DNA of 64,000 bases from Congeria kusceri (taxonomy: Eukaryota; Mollusca; Bivalvia; Myida; Dreissenidae), in assembly GCA_027627225.1 (NCBI GenBank), contig CM051028.1:29350329-29414328 (forward strand). Direction: 5' to 3'. Under the pieces are notes generated by a model. It ran no database searches and was not told where the DNA came from. It was given only the letters and a program-made list of their open reading frames with translations. Below, one piece after another: positions 1 to 10,863 of this stretch; positions within the stretch are counted from its first letter, which is position 1; each line of letters opens with the position of its first letter. The position numbers and the translations under genes were made by a program.

Positions 1-62
1 AACATTTTTTCTGGGAATGTCCTATTTCAAAAATTATTATTGAAAACCTTTTCCCCAAACAG

Positions 63-780
63 TTGTTTCCATTTTGTAACATATATACTTTTCTTCTGGG
101 ATATATAGAAAAGAATAGTGATGCTATCAACAATGCTTTTATTTATGCCAAGTTTTATCTGTATAAATGCAAGATGTCTTCAACACAACCAACGGTTGAA
201 AATGGAAGACACTTTATGAAATCACAATATGACAGTCTTAAAGATGTAGCAATATATGAAAAGAAAGTTGACAGTTTACTTGCTTGGAAAGATATTTTGA
301 ATGTCAATGTATCACAGAACCACCTCTTTTTGCAGTTGACTGAAAACACTTCATAGCACTATCTAGAGTATTTACGTATGTTTTTTTTTCTCTATACATA
401 TACGTGCTTGTTTTGTAGAAACGCTTTCCATAACAGTTCAACCTTACTCAATAATACATTTTCTATGTGTGTTACATGAATATAGCCCTGCATTTATCCA
501 CCATGCGTTCCTAAATACTAAAAAACCTCTACAAACTACAAACTTTATCCAAACATATCATATGTCCAGTGCTCAATAGACCCAAGTCAAAGCAAGACCT
601 GTTACCTTTCCCTTCCCCCCTTCCCACACTTATTATTTGATTCTTTAATCCTATGTTGTTTTTTTTCTTCCTTGTGCATGTGTGCATCTCTAAAAAGCGT
701 ACTTTATTTACCTTATGATATCTACTTTATGTGTGTGCACTTACATGAAATAAAGGTATAATTTTGAAAAAAAAAAACAA
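63..780 (+). mobile_element. 3' end of a LINE-type retrotransposon, truncated
   Basis: An open frame (63-353) includes AFIYAKFYLYKCKMSSTQP and a terminal LLAWKDIL. This resembles the C-terminal helix region of non-LTR reverse transcriptases (conserved K-[YF]-[YI]-[IL]-Y-x-C-[KR] followed by a Pro). About 380 bp of 3' sequence follows, then AATAAA near 751 and an A-rich tail (768-785), the arrangement of a retroposed transcript. The 5' part is outside or missing. Family assignment rests on a short motif only; a degraded viral-type or host retrocopy is the alternative. Confidence 0.5.
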
Positions 781-1560
781 AAAAACATGTATGCATCATT
801 TTTGGGGACCTAACTTATTAAGTAATTGAGGCCACTATGAATCCACAACAAAAGTAGTAGAGTAGTGGTGGACACCATTGTAAAATAGCTGGATCACAGA
901 CGCACTTGCTTCTTTATACAAAATACACAAACCGTAGACAAAAATGTTTGTTGTGAACGTTATTTTACTCACAGTCATTCTTGGACAACCATGTATGTGT
1001 GTGCAGTAGAGTTCTCTTCTGATAAATTTCTTCTTTTTATAAACCATTTGTATGTCTTGGGTAGTTAGTATTAATCAAAATATTAATGCCTTGAATTATA
1101 AGTGCTGAAATAACACTTAATTTTAATTAACTCATTGAAAATATTATTTAATATTTAAAAAAATATCAATATTACCATGGAAAATATACTTATAATTCAA
1201 TATAAATGTAAGCAAGGAGATAATCATCACTTTTTGAATGTATGTTTGAATTAATTTTAGAAATGGTTTCATAAATGGAATGTTTTTTAAATATTTATTG
1301 AAAAGTAAATATAGAATACATTTGTTTACATTTATTTTAATTATTCCCGAGAAAAAATGTGATTTAACGGAGGGTAGATTTCAATATTATGGGTTATTTA
1401 TATTGTAAGATACAAAGCATTTAGATTTTGCGACATAGTAATATACATTGTCAGGTGTTGTATTGAAATGAGCAACAATAACACCATAATGTTTGTCTTA
1501 CATCACCTCAGGTGTACTTGAAATTTATGGGTACAATTGATACGGGCAATTGTTTTTCAG

Positions 1561-1654
1561 GGCTGTTTGATTCTGAGTGACGAGCTCAACCACGCCTCCC
1601 TCGTGTTGGGTAGCCGACTTACTGGCGCAACTATCAAAACATTCAAACATAACA
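1561..1654 (+). CDS. SPTLC2: SPTLC2 exon a (first in window)
   Basis: The acceptor tgtttttcag ends at 1560 and the donor gtaagt begins at 1655. The exon starts in phase 0 and leaves one base for the next codon. It encodes [13 protein letters not shown] and continues to the TFKHN motif, part of the PLP fold. The preceding exon is outside the window; no match to the family's upstream segment was found in 1-1560. Confidence 0.95.
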
Positions 1655-4600
1655 GTAAGTGACACTAGATTGGTGCTAAAAAGTTAAAATTAATAGCCAA
1701 ATTCTTAAAAAAAAAAAAAAAAAAAAAACATCCCACTTTAAAAGAATTTTTTTAGACTATGTAAAAACATGCCTCATTTTAAAATACATCTGTCGTTATT
1801 ATGTTTTTTTAATATCGAGGTGTTGATGCCTGTTGTAAGTTGTAACAGGTCAAGACCTGAGACATTTTTTTAAATTTCAATATGTTATCTCTGATTTACA
1901 GTTCAATATATTTTAGATGCACTAATTTTGAGAAGTGTATATTTGGACATTCCAAAATTTGGACTATGTCGAAGTCATAACAAATTCCCGGCGACTTCAA
2001 AATAACAAAGTTCAGCTGTACAATCTTTATAAGGTCCGAAAGGCCCCTCATTGTACCCACACCACACTGCAGCATCTAATATTAGCAAACACTTTTCCAG
2101 ACATGCAGAGTCTAGAGAAGCGCCTGCGTGAAGCAGTGATTCATGGACAGCCACGCACTCGCAGGCCATGGAAAAAGATTCTTATCGTCGTGGAGGGCAT
2201 CTACAGGTAATCAGAGATAGCAGAAATGTTATATGTAATAATTCGGGCGTAATCTTATGTCAGGCGCGTAGCTGGGCTTACGCCATGTGTAATACTATTT
2301 TCGTAAATCGTCAAAAACAGAAGTGAAATAAATGCCAAAAAAGCATTAAAAGCGTTGTACAGGTGGGTTAGGGGTATTGGTTGGCCTACACTGCATGAAG
2401 AGATATATTACAGGAATACAAGGGTGGCTATTCTTAATAACATCGACCTGCGTACAATGAGTTACTATTTTCAACCAAACAATTCATCTGGAAATTCCAA
2501 ATTCCAGGAATACAAGGGTGGCTCCATATTCATTTACAATGATATTAGAATTACTTCCCTTTTGGTCTGATGTGTGGGAAAATGTATAAGTTTAAAGGCA
2601 TCGTTTCAATAATATCACTAAGTAGGTCAGAGAAGACTTCATAGAATTTGCAGAGTGTGACTCAACCACAGACCAATCACTTTCACAAACCTTTGTGGAA
2701 AACTTACGGAAAGCAGGAATCAACACGGAACAAATGATAGGCAAGGTTATGATAGTGCCTCGAATATGTCATGAAAAATTCTAGATATCCAAGCGCGAGT
2801 GTGCCAGTCCATACCCGAAGCGCTATACACACACTGCAAAGCCCACTGCATAAATCTAGTGATAATGCTTTCATCCAAAGAGCCAGTGGTTCGGAAAGTG
2901 AACAGCATGGTTCAGGAAGTTGCATTCTTGTTCAACTCATTGGGCAAACGGTTGTTGCAATTCAAGAAAGCCTTTAGGAATGACAAGGAAAGCAAATCTC
3001 AGATGGAAAGGTACAGTTTCTTTGCGAAACAAGATGGACGGCAAAGGGTGATGCTTTCAATGCGTTCAAGTGTTCATATACATCTGTTGTTGAAAGCTTA
3101 GCTGTTCTCAGTCTATATTTCGGTGATGACAAAGCTGCATGGCGCATATAAAGTGGTAATCACTCAGTTTGGCTTTATGATTGGTCCCGTTACGATCGAG
3201 CACCTGCAGTGTGAGCTATATCAACTCTCATAAATGTTGCAGAACAAAGCGTGCGATAAGCTGTAGCCATCAAGGAAGCCAGAACTGTAGTTCGACACTT
3301 CGAGTCTGAACGTATGTTTGAACGGCACGAGATGCTTTGTATGAAAAGTCATTGCCAATACAGTAGGTGTTGATCTGTTCCGCCCAAGGACAAACAACAA
3401 TCTCCGTCAGCCACATCGTAAAAATGTGTTTATACCACTGTATATGAATATTAGAAATTAAATGTGTATTTGTGGACCATTTTGTCACGGAATTGTCTGA
3501 TCCGCCTTATTGAGGACGATATAAGGCTCAATGCGCAAAAGCTTGATCCAGAGAGAAATGAATTACTTAACAAATGACGTTGAACATACTTGTTTGCCAT
3601 TTTGAGCAAGATCTACCAGCAGTGTATGTGGAAGATTTCCAAAGAGATGTTTCCCATTGGAAATCGAGATGTACAGATGCTGATCCCGTTTGGGTATACC
3701 TTGGCAATATCGACAGCAAGTTGTATCCTAACGACGCATTCTGCTTGGGAATACTGCTGACAGTGCATGTTTCAGCCGTTACTGGTGAGCACATTGAGGC
3801 GGGTGAAAACAATGAGGCGGTTGAAAGCGTACCTCACATGTACAAAACATGATTTTATTGTATTTGCCGACCCACTTTTTTTCGCCAAATCTCAAAATAT
3901 ACAATGAAAGATTCAAAAATCAAAGTATAAATCGTCTTTATTAATTTACCTATATAATCTTATCCCCAGCATATATAAAAACCTGTATCACTACAGGGAA
4001 ATTAAATGATATGTTCTAACTCATAAGAGAACTTTATCATTACTATCATTAAATTTGTTTTGTGTAAGCCATGTCAGATGGTTACAAGAAAAGTGCTAAA
4101 GTGCTAACAACATTCCGAAGATTCCATAAGACACATCATTTGTTGTTTCCAAATAATTTCATGTCATATAGAATTATACGTTTGAAAACATTCTTCATTT
4201 AAAATTGTCAAATTACTACAATAGTTTCAGTGGTCCTATAGTAGTTATATTAGTATAGTATTTATAAATTAACAAATAGTTCTTATTTTTCAGTTCTTAT
4301 TTAATATAAAACCTAAAAAATTATTTACAAATAGTCACTTAGAATAATTTTAAAATCCGACACAAAGTCTCCGACACTGCTTACTTGGGAATGTACATGT
4401 GCTATTCTCTATAGGACTTATTTCACCCGGTATTTATTACATGTTTAATCCACTAATGCTTAGTAATGCTTACGTGACCATCGCGGTGCAACAGGTGTTC
4501 TAATCTCAACACCATGATATATATTAGACTGTTGGCGGAAGCCAACGGTCTTTTGAGAGGGTAATTTCCAAACAGGTATCGCGTAAAAATACTTCTTTTC

Positions 4601-7600
4601 TTTGCAGTTTACGATTCAGTAAATCGAAACCCTGCAAATAATGACACCCCTATTTTTGACTTGTTGCGAAAGTGTTATTTCTTGTTACAGATTCTGATCC
4701 TGAATATTTTGACAACAATTTACTGCAATGTATTAATTTTAAACTGTAAATCGGAAAATTGAGAACCCGCATCGTATGACCTACGTTTTACTCAGTAGGC
4801 TACGAATCACTAACAATCAATGCTCCTAACTACCACGCTTCATCGTTTTGCATGGCTGGTTGCAGATGACTTGTTAACTGGCACGTATATAATTCCGTTT
4901 GCATTAGATAATTAGATTGAAAAATATTTGTTAATTAATAGCAAAATGATTTTTATTATGATATTGTATACTATTGAATTAGAAGCCATATTATCAAGTT
5001 TAAAGGTGGGAAATTGAACTTCATTGAAAAAAATGTTTCCTTTTTTAGCAAATATGAACTCATCATTCACATACTTTTAGTTTCTTTATTGGCCAACAGT
5101 CTTTCTGTGCTGTCAGCGTTTTGATTTTACATATGCATTAACTCTCCTGTAGGGTTGACTGCGTTAAGAATTGAAAATAAACAGCCAATTGCTTAAAACG
5201 CAATTTCAGGGAGTTCATAGAGAAGTGAATCCTATGCCAAAAGCCCTCTGACCCTTGTGAAACGGTGCTATATGTTTATTCTAATCAGGCTACCTTCGGT
5301 GAGCACAAGGTTAAATAATTGCATATGTTTAATATGGAAGCAAATAAGTCAACCGTGCCACATGTTTATCATGATCAGGCCACTTACTGTGGGACCTACG
5401 TTAGGTAACTACTTCTGTTATTAAAATAAACATGTCACCTGCCCAACCCGAGGTTAATAATTAAAGAAGCATCATAGAAGCAGGATCAACTGCAGTGTGC
5501 TCTAGGAAAAAAGTGTTACACTATTAGATCTACTTATTGGTTAACTCAACTCTACTTTTGAACACTGTATGTGCACTAGATCTAGTTTTGAATTTGTTGT
5601 TTTCAAGGAAAATGTTAAACAATATATTTACAATATCATTTTTTATTTCTTTATTCCAAACATAGTAAAATATTAATAACAGTAACATAAATATGCAATT
5701 TATTTACACATTTAACTTGATATATCCTGTTGTAAAGAATGGAAAAGATATAGTACACAACTATTGATAATAACTGATGATCACATCGGCTGAACTGGTC
5801 GATTATGTCGATTAATCGATTGGTCAATTTCAACCGATTTGCCCATCACTACCCCCTAGAATGGTGCGTAATCCTAATTTGGGTCCAGCTACTCTAATGT
5901 TGTTCATAAAAATCCTTTGGACCCAAATTTGTAGCCAAGTGTTACAATTAGATGTTAGTCAGATTCATGTTGACTATTGTTGAGCTACAGGAAATCTAAT
6001 AAGTGGTTTACCTTAAAAACATCTTATTTGTTAAAGTTATCTAAACAAGGCATTGTTGTGCGCACATTGTTCAACATATTAGGGCTCCCGATGGCTTACA
6101 ATTTTTCTTTAGCCAAATTGTCCGTACTTTGTTGAAATCCTGCTCATTTTGGGCATTGAATCGTGTTAAATGAAGAAAATGTTAAGGCAAAATGGACATT
6201 TTTTTAGCCAAATGTTGAAGTTTGTAGCCAATGTCTATTTGGTGAATGGCAGAGTGAGCTATGCATCTGTTTAATATTGTGTGTCCAGATTCTTGTAAAA
6301 CATTTTCCATTACTGTCTTCAGTATGGAGGGTTCAATAGTCAAGCTACCAGAAATCATTCGCCTCAAGAAGCTGTATAAGGCGTACCTGTACCTGGACGA
6401 GGCCCACAGCATCGGGGCCATGGGGCCGAGGGGTCGGGGCGTGGTTGACTACTTCAGGCTTGACCCTCACGATGTCGACATCATGATGGGGACATTCACC
6501 AAAAGTTTTGGGGCTGCAGGAGGCTATATTGGGGGTTCCAAGGTTTGTAGAATAATGCTGTGTTATTCTTGCTTTATTAAGGGGAAATTTCCCGTCAAGG
6601 TCATCATAACATTATGATATAAACATATAATAATTAGCAAATAAGTTAAAAATAGTAAGAGTGAGTATACAAAATCAAAATTTTGCAAAAGATATAACTT
6701 TGATATAACAAGGATTATAATACTTCTAACATTATTTCCTAATTACTATGCCCCCCCCCCCATTGAAGATGGCGAGTAATATTGGTTCGCTAATATCGGT
6801 CTGTCGGTTGGTCTATCAGTCTGTCAGAAGACCACTTTCTTTTCTGCTCTCTAAGTTCAACAGTTTTCATCGGATCTTCACCAAACTTCATGAAAATGTT
6901 TGTGGGCATAATGTGTAGGTCAGGTAAGATAATCAGCCAAATCAACCCAGGAAATGTGGAGATATGGTCCTTGAATTATCTTATATTGGTCTTTTTAGTC
7001 GTTTCCGCTTTCTAAGTTCAGCAAAGTTTTCATCCGTACTTCACCAAACTTATGAAAATGTTTGTAATAATAATATCCAGGTCAAGTTAGATAATCAGCT
7101 AAATCGCCCCCGGATTTGTGGTGTTAAGGCCCTTAAATTATCTGAAATTGGCCTTTTAAGCCCTTTCCGCTCTCTAAGACCAACAGTTTTTATCTGATCT
7201 GCACCAACATTTATGAAAATGTTTGTAATAATAATATCTTGGAAAGTTTGATAACCGGTGAAATCACCTCAGAATTGTGGAGTTCTTGCCCTTGAATTAT
7301 CTTAAATTGGCCTTTTTAGCCATTTCCAAGTCCTACCATGTTCATCCAATCTTAACCAAACTTCATGAATATGTTTGTAGGCATAATATCTCAGCCACAT
7401 TTGATAATCAGCCAAATCACCTTAGGAATTGTGGAGTTATGGCCCTTGAATTATCTAAAATTGGCCTTTTTAGCCGTTTCCGTTCTCTTAAGTCCAATAG
7501 TTCGTAGCCGATCTTCACTAAACAGGGTAAAAATCTTTGTGGGGGTATTATCTTAGTTAAGTTCGATAATCAACCATATCATCCCAGCAGCTGGGGAGAT

Positions 7601-10600
7601 ATGGCCCTTGATTACCTAAAATTAGCCTTTTTAGCTATTTTAACCTAGAGGGGGAATAACTGTTTTACAAACAGCTCTTGTTTTGTTATGATTTTGAACA
7701 GTAGTGGCCCTTAAAATTTTTATTGTCAATAGCTCAGGGATAAAATGTACATGCAAACTGATCCCCATATTTTTGTTTGCTGGTTACTGCCCCCTATAAT
7801 GTTGTTTACGTACATATTGTTATAAGGTACTTGTTACTGAATAAAAAGTATATAATGCATGCAACTTGTTTGTACATTTAAAAAAAAAAAAGCAAATACA
7901 CAAAACTTTAAAAAGGCATTTGGAAACTGCTTAATTGTATTTCAGAACCTCATTAACCACCTGAGTCTGCACTCGCACATGTCAGTCTACTCGCCCACCA
8001 TGCCCCCGCCTGTGGCCCAGCAGGTGATCACGTCCATGACCATCATCATGGGCAGAGACGGAACCAATGAAGGTACGCTAGAAATCTATATCACATCAGG
8101 ATGCCAATGGCAGCCTTTTGTTTTCTGATGTCAGAATAAATTATGATGTTCGGAAATTCGGATAGGCAATAGAGAAGTTTGAATAGGGTTGTGATTTTAA
8201 ATTTCAAAACCATTTTGGTATTCAGTTACAAAGCTTAAGCTCTTTTAAGTACAGAAACACAGTTCCTGGCTGCAAGAATTTCAAGTTTTGTATTAATTTA
8301 TTTTAAAAGAAACTAATTGATATGAAACAATGGTTTTGAATCCCACTATTAATGATCCAACAGTTGTGCAGAAATACTAGCATCCTAAATCTTGCCTGTG
8401 ATTCTGTTTTGTCCAGGAAAGAAAAGGATCCAGAAGTTGAAGTGGAACTGCCGCTACTTCCGGCGCAACCTTCACGAGAGGGGTTACATCATATACGGCA
8501 ACAAGGACTCCCCGGTCGTGCCCCTGATGCTGTTCATGCCAACCAAACTAGCGTATGAAACTTTATTTCATGCTATGCTGTGAAATAGTGGAAAATATCA
8601 GTGGTTGATAACATGATCTTTTCACTCTGGGTCATATAAAGGAAAATACCGGGTAATTTATTTTTGATTAAAAACAAGCATGAAGTAGAAAGAAAATTTG
8701 TTGATAAAAGTGTACGATCTTACTTTATTTCATTCATGGTCAGTAAAACTTGACCTGTTCACTTGTGGCTGCACCAGTCCACTCGAGAAAATACGTTTTC
8801 TCTGAACACTCATGAAATAAAACATTCTCTAACACTGAACTCTACAGATATCCACTATTTCATATTGTTCTTATGAGATTTGTTGGTAATTACCAGTACT
8901 TGAAAGAAATTCAATGTACTTTGCTTGAAATATGTTTTGTTTCCTAGTTAGCCAAATAAATGCTTGGAAATAGTATAATGAAACAGTTACATTAATGCAA
9001 AGAATATAATTATGTGCTTGATACATCACTTATGTTCTAAAATAGTATAGATTTCCATTATTGAATTTCACAACTGGCAAGTTTGATTATTCGTTAATTT
9101 TACAGTTCTGTATCTTATACCAGTAAGCTACATTTCTGTAAAATGAGTTTGTGGCTCAGGTTTTCTAATCCTCACGAAATAAACTTATAATTATTAAGCA
9201 CTAACCTAGTATTCGTTATATGAATGCCCTTATTCCTCACAGAGCATTCAGTCGTGAGTGCCTCAAGCGGGGCCTGGGCGTCGTCGTAGTAGGATTTCCC
9301 GCCACTCCAATCACCAAGACCAGGGCCAGGTTCTGTCTGTCTGGCGCTCACACCAAAGAGGACATTGATGAGGTAAACATTGGAAATCCCAGTCTGTCTG
9401 ATTCTCGTGATTTATTGATAATGTTGACTATGTATTTGGTGAGGGAAACATTGGAAAATCCAGTCTGTCGAATTCTCATAATATATCGTTCATTTTGCAG
9501 TCTGTTACAAGTCGTTTTCATGCAATACCTCACTTTGAGTTGAAGGAACATCTTTCAGAAGAAGGGTGTGATTAAGACATAAACAGTAGCATACAAAGGT
9601 GGAGTTCAAGACTAAAGTCACTGACAATTTAACCGTTGCTGTTTTGCTAATGAGTGTTCCGTGAAAGCTAGGTTTTGAAAGATTGTGTATTGTGTGCACC
9701 TTTTATATGTAATTTACTCCTTTATTGTGACTTTAACAATTATGTATTCACTCAACATTTCATTGGCTACCTTTATAATTGACTAAAGAACATTTTACTT
9801 GGCAGAAATGTTTATCTTTCTTAAAATTCAAACAGTTACTTGTAGACTTTTGATACTTAAGTCATCATTATTATAGTATAACCACTAACAGAAATTGTCC
9901 TGAATAATAAGAGACTGATTAAGTCTGGTGCCGTTTTTAAATAATGGGCATCGAATATAACTTAAATTACTATTCCACCCTGCACGAGACTGTGTAGTTA
10001 TGGGTTTCTAATATAACTTAAATTACTATTCCACCCTGCATGAGACTGTGTAGTCATGGGTATCTAATATAACTTAAATTATTATTCCACCCTGCACGAG
10101 ACTGTAGTTATGGGTATCTAATATCACTTAAATTACTATTCCACCCTGCACGAGACTGTGTAGTTATGGGTATCTAATATAACTTAAATTGCTGTTCCAC
10201 CCTGCACGAGACTGTGTAGTTACGAGTATCTAATATAACTTAAATTACTATTCCACCCTGCACGAGACTGTGTAGTTATGGGTATCTAATATAACTTAAA
10301 TTACTATGCCACCCTGCACGAGACTGTGTAGTTATGGGTATCTAATATAACAAATTACTGTTCCACGTTGCATGAGACTGTGTAGTTATGGATATCTAAT
10401 ATAACTTAAATAGGGAAAGATCTAGAGCGAAATAGCAGGGTGCTGCACCCTGCTCCTTTTAGGTTTCCCCCTGCTGCCCCTCTGGGCTGGTCAACACAGA
10501 AATGTTGAAAATCTTTTGAAATTCAATATATTTGTGCAAATATTTTATGAAAAATGAATAGACTATGCTTAAAAACCTTAACCAGAAGCATAGGAACTCA

Positions 10601-10863
10601 TGAGAGCTCTGGATTAAGCAAAATATTAAAACACATATCAACAAAATGGTCCTGCTTTCCACCCTGCTCATTTTTAGCTGCACCCTGTACCTTAAGTGAT
10701 CTTAGATCTTTTCCTCTTAAATTACTATTCCACGCTGCATGAGACTGTGTTTTCTACCCCACAGGCCCTGAAGATTATAGAGGAGGTCGGGGACCTGATA
10801 CGCCTGCGGTACTCCCGGATGCCTGTGCCACCCATCTCTGAGAAGGACATCGAGCTGATTGAG
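1561..10863 (+). CDS. SPTLC2: Serine palmitoyltransferase large subunit, 3' part (7 exons)
   Basis: This gene encodes the PLP-binding subunit of serine palmitoyltransferase, which condenses L-serine with palmitoyl-CoA at the ER membrane in the first step of sphingolipid synthesis. Exons are 1561-1654, 2101-2206, 6323-6542, 7946-8072, 8417-8552, 9243-9372 and 10765-10863; every junction is GT/AG and all phases fit, giving 304 continuous codons. The product follows vertebrate SPTLC2 almost without gaps: [45 protein letters not shown], the PLP-lysine motif GTFTKSFG (Lys codon 6501-6503), [12 protein letters not shown] and RARFCLS. It belongs to the alpha-oxoamine synthase family. The N-terminal half (membrane segment and start codon) must lie in exons left of the window. 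The 3' end is uncertain: the protein is open at 10863, and intron read-through would add 22 codons before a stop. SPTLC3 is a possible alternative, but one SPTLC2-type gene is usual in invertebrates. Confidence 0.96.
2101..2206 (+). CDS. SPTLC2: SPTLC2 exon b
   Basis: The acceptor is acttttccag and the donor gtaatc. Joining the leftover a of the previous exon restores an Asn codon (HNNMQSLEK). The exon encodes [19 protein letters not shown] followed by [14 protein letters not shown] and ends after two bases of a Ser codon. Confidence 0.95.
2413..2524 (+). repeat. 19 bp direct repeat near the hAT relic
   Basis: The string caggaatacaagggtggct occurs at about 2413 and again at about 2506. It may be a remnant of element structure upstream of the transposase relic. 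No function is implied. Confidence 0.5.
2625..3860 (+). pseudogene. Decayed hAT-family transposase (DUF4371/ZMYM1-like)
   Basis: Read across several frames, this stretch gives successive pieces of a hAT transposase with DUF4371 and C-terminal dimerisation domains: [11 protein letters not shown] near 2740, then [17 protein letters not shown] from about 2813 (the RNase-H-like region), [16 protein letters not shown] from 3023 in another frame, [13 protein letters not shown] near 3267, [10 protein letters not shown] near 3617, and [14 protein letters not shown] with STLRRVKT near 3725-3810. The reading frame changes at about 3015 and 3800, and in-frame stops occur at ~2770, ~3150 and ~3215, so it cannot make a protein. 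It sits in an SPTLC2 intron in the sense orientation. Terminal inverted repeats were not identified. Confidence 0.87.
3861..6322 (+). other. SPTLC2 intron remainder, mostly featureless
   Basis: AT-rich intron sequence without an open frame that resembles a protein. Two things stand out: a compact 26 nt stem-loop at 4526-4551 (11 bp stem with one G/T mismatch and a GGAA loop), and a diverged direct duplication of about 80 bp at 5260-5430 sharing atgtttat and gatcaggc. Nothing else was recognised. Confidence 0.6.
6323..6542 (+). CDS. SPTLC2: SPTLC2 exon c, catalytic PLP-lysine exon
   Basis: The acceptor is tactgtcttcag and the donor gtttgt. This 220 nt exon completes the split Ser codon and encodes [11 protein letters not shown], then [15 protein letters not shown] (LDEAH at 6393-6407; the Asp pairs with the pyridine nitrogen of PLP in this fold) and [18 protein letters not shown]. 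The Lys of GTFTK (6501-6503) is the Schiff-base lysine. Its GC content is visibly higher than that of the flanking introns. Confidence 0.97.
6748..7682 (+). mobile_element. Tandem-unit element, family P1 (rolling-circle-like)
   Basis: It begins with a C-run and a ggtctgtcggtt-type leader. About five diverged ~155 bp units follow, each with tctctaagt, cagttttcat, cttcaccaaact, gataatcagcca and atggcccttgaatta. It ends with ctgttttacaaacagctctt. The same architecture recurs at 47935-48717. Non-autonomous elements with a core of ~160 bp units (for example oyster pearl elements, related to Helentrons) are known from bivalves; membership here is inferred. It lies between SPTLC2 exons c and d. Confidence 0.7.
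7946..8072 (+). CDS. SPTLC2: SPTLC2 exon d
   Basis: The acceptor is ttgtatttcag and the donor gtacgc. The exon encodes [17 protein letters not shown], then [13 protein letters not shown] and [10 protein letters not shown], matching the segment after the PLP lysine in SPTLC2. It ends one base into a Gly codon. Confidence 0.95.
8417..8552 (+). CDS. SPTLC2: SPTLC2 exon e
   Basis: The acceptor is ttttgtccag and the donor is gtatga, a weak donor but in frame. The exon encodes [19 protein letters not shown], then [16 protein letters not shown] and LFMPTKL, the start of the small C-terminal domain of the fold. Confidence 0.94.
8553..9242 (+). other. SPTLC2 intron, nothing recognised
   Basis: AT-rich intron between exons e and f; no repeat or gene was seen. 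Confidence 0.6.
9243..9372 (+). CDS. SPTLC2: SPTLC2 exon f
   Basis: The acceptor is attcctcacag and the donor gtaaac. The exon encodes [19 protein letters not shown], then [20 protein letters not shown] and EDIDE. GFPATP and RARFCLS are family hallmarks of the C-terminal domain. It ends in phase 0. Confidence 0.95.
9945..10411 (+). repeat. 56 bp minisatellite in the last coding intron of SPTLC2
   Basis: About eight head-to-tail copies of a 56 bp unit containing ttaaattactattccaccc, tgcacgagactgtgtagtta and tgggtatctaatataa. Unit starts (cttaaa) fall at 9961, 10017, 10073, 10127, 10183, 10239, 10295, ~10351 and 10405; one unit is 54 bp because of a gt deletion. A further 35 bp partial unit lies at 10716-10750, separated from the array by an inserted MITE. 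Confidence 0.95.
10412..10715 (+). mobile_element. 304 bp MITE inserted in the 56 bp minisatellite
   Basis: The ends are inverted repeats: 5' agggaaagatcta and, read on the other strand, 3' aggaaaagatctaag, each followed by a variable stretch and cagggtg. It is flanked by cttaaat on both sides (10405-10411 and 10716-10722), consistent with a 7-8 bp target duplication as for hAT-type elements. Because the target is itself a repeat unit, the duplication is supportive rather than proof. No coding capacity. Confidence 0.72.
10716..10764 (+). promoter_or_regulatory. Minisatellite partial unit fused to SPTLC2 exon g acceptor
   Basis: Positions 10716-10750 repeat the first 35 bases of the 56 bp unit (ttaaattactattcc, gctgcatgagactgtgt) with one or two changes. 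The splice acceptor tract tttctaccccacag follows at once. The minisatellite therefore appears to be an amplification of the branch-point region of this intron. Confidence 0.75.
10765..10863 (+). CDS. SPTLC2: SPTLC2 exon g (last recognised coding exon)
   Basis: The acceptor is tctaccccacag and the donor gtaagg. Its 33 codons encode [18 protein letters not shown] and a short tail ending KDIELIE. The vertebrate protein has a similar helix followed by a variable ~22-residue tail, so this tail is nearly full length. The exon ends in phase 0 with no stop, so either a further exon supplies the stop or the intron is retained (stop at 10930-10932). Its acceptor directly follows a partial copy of the 56 bp minisatellite unit. 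Confidence 0.92.

Noticed and set aside
2799..3101. A 100-codon open frame that could be a small gene.
   Set aside because: It is the longest intact piece of the broken hAT transposase.
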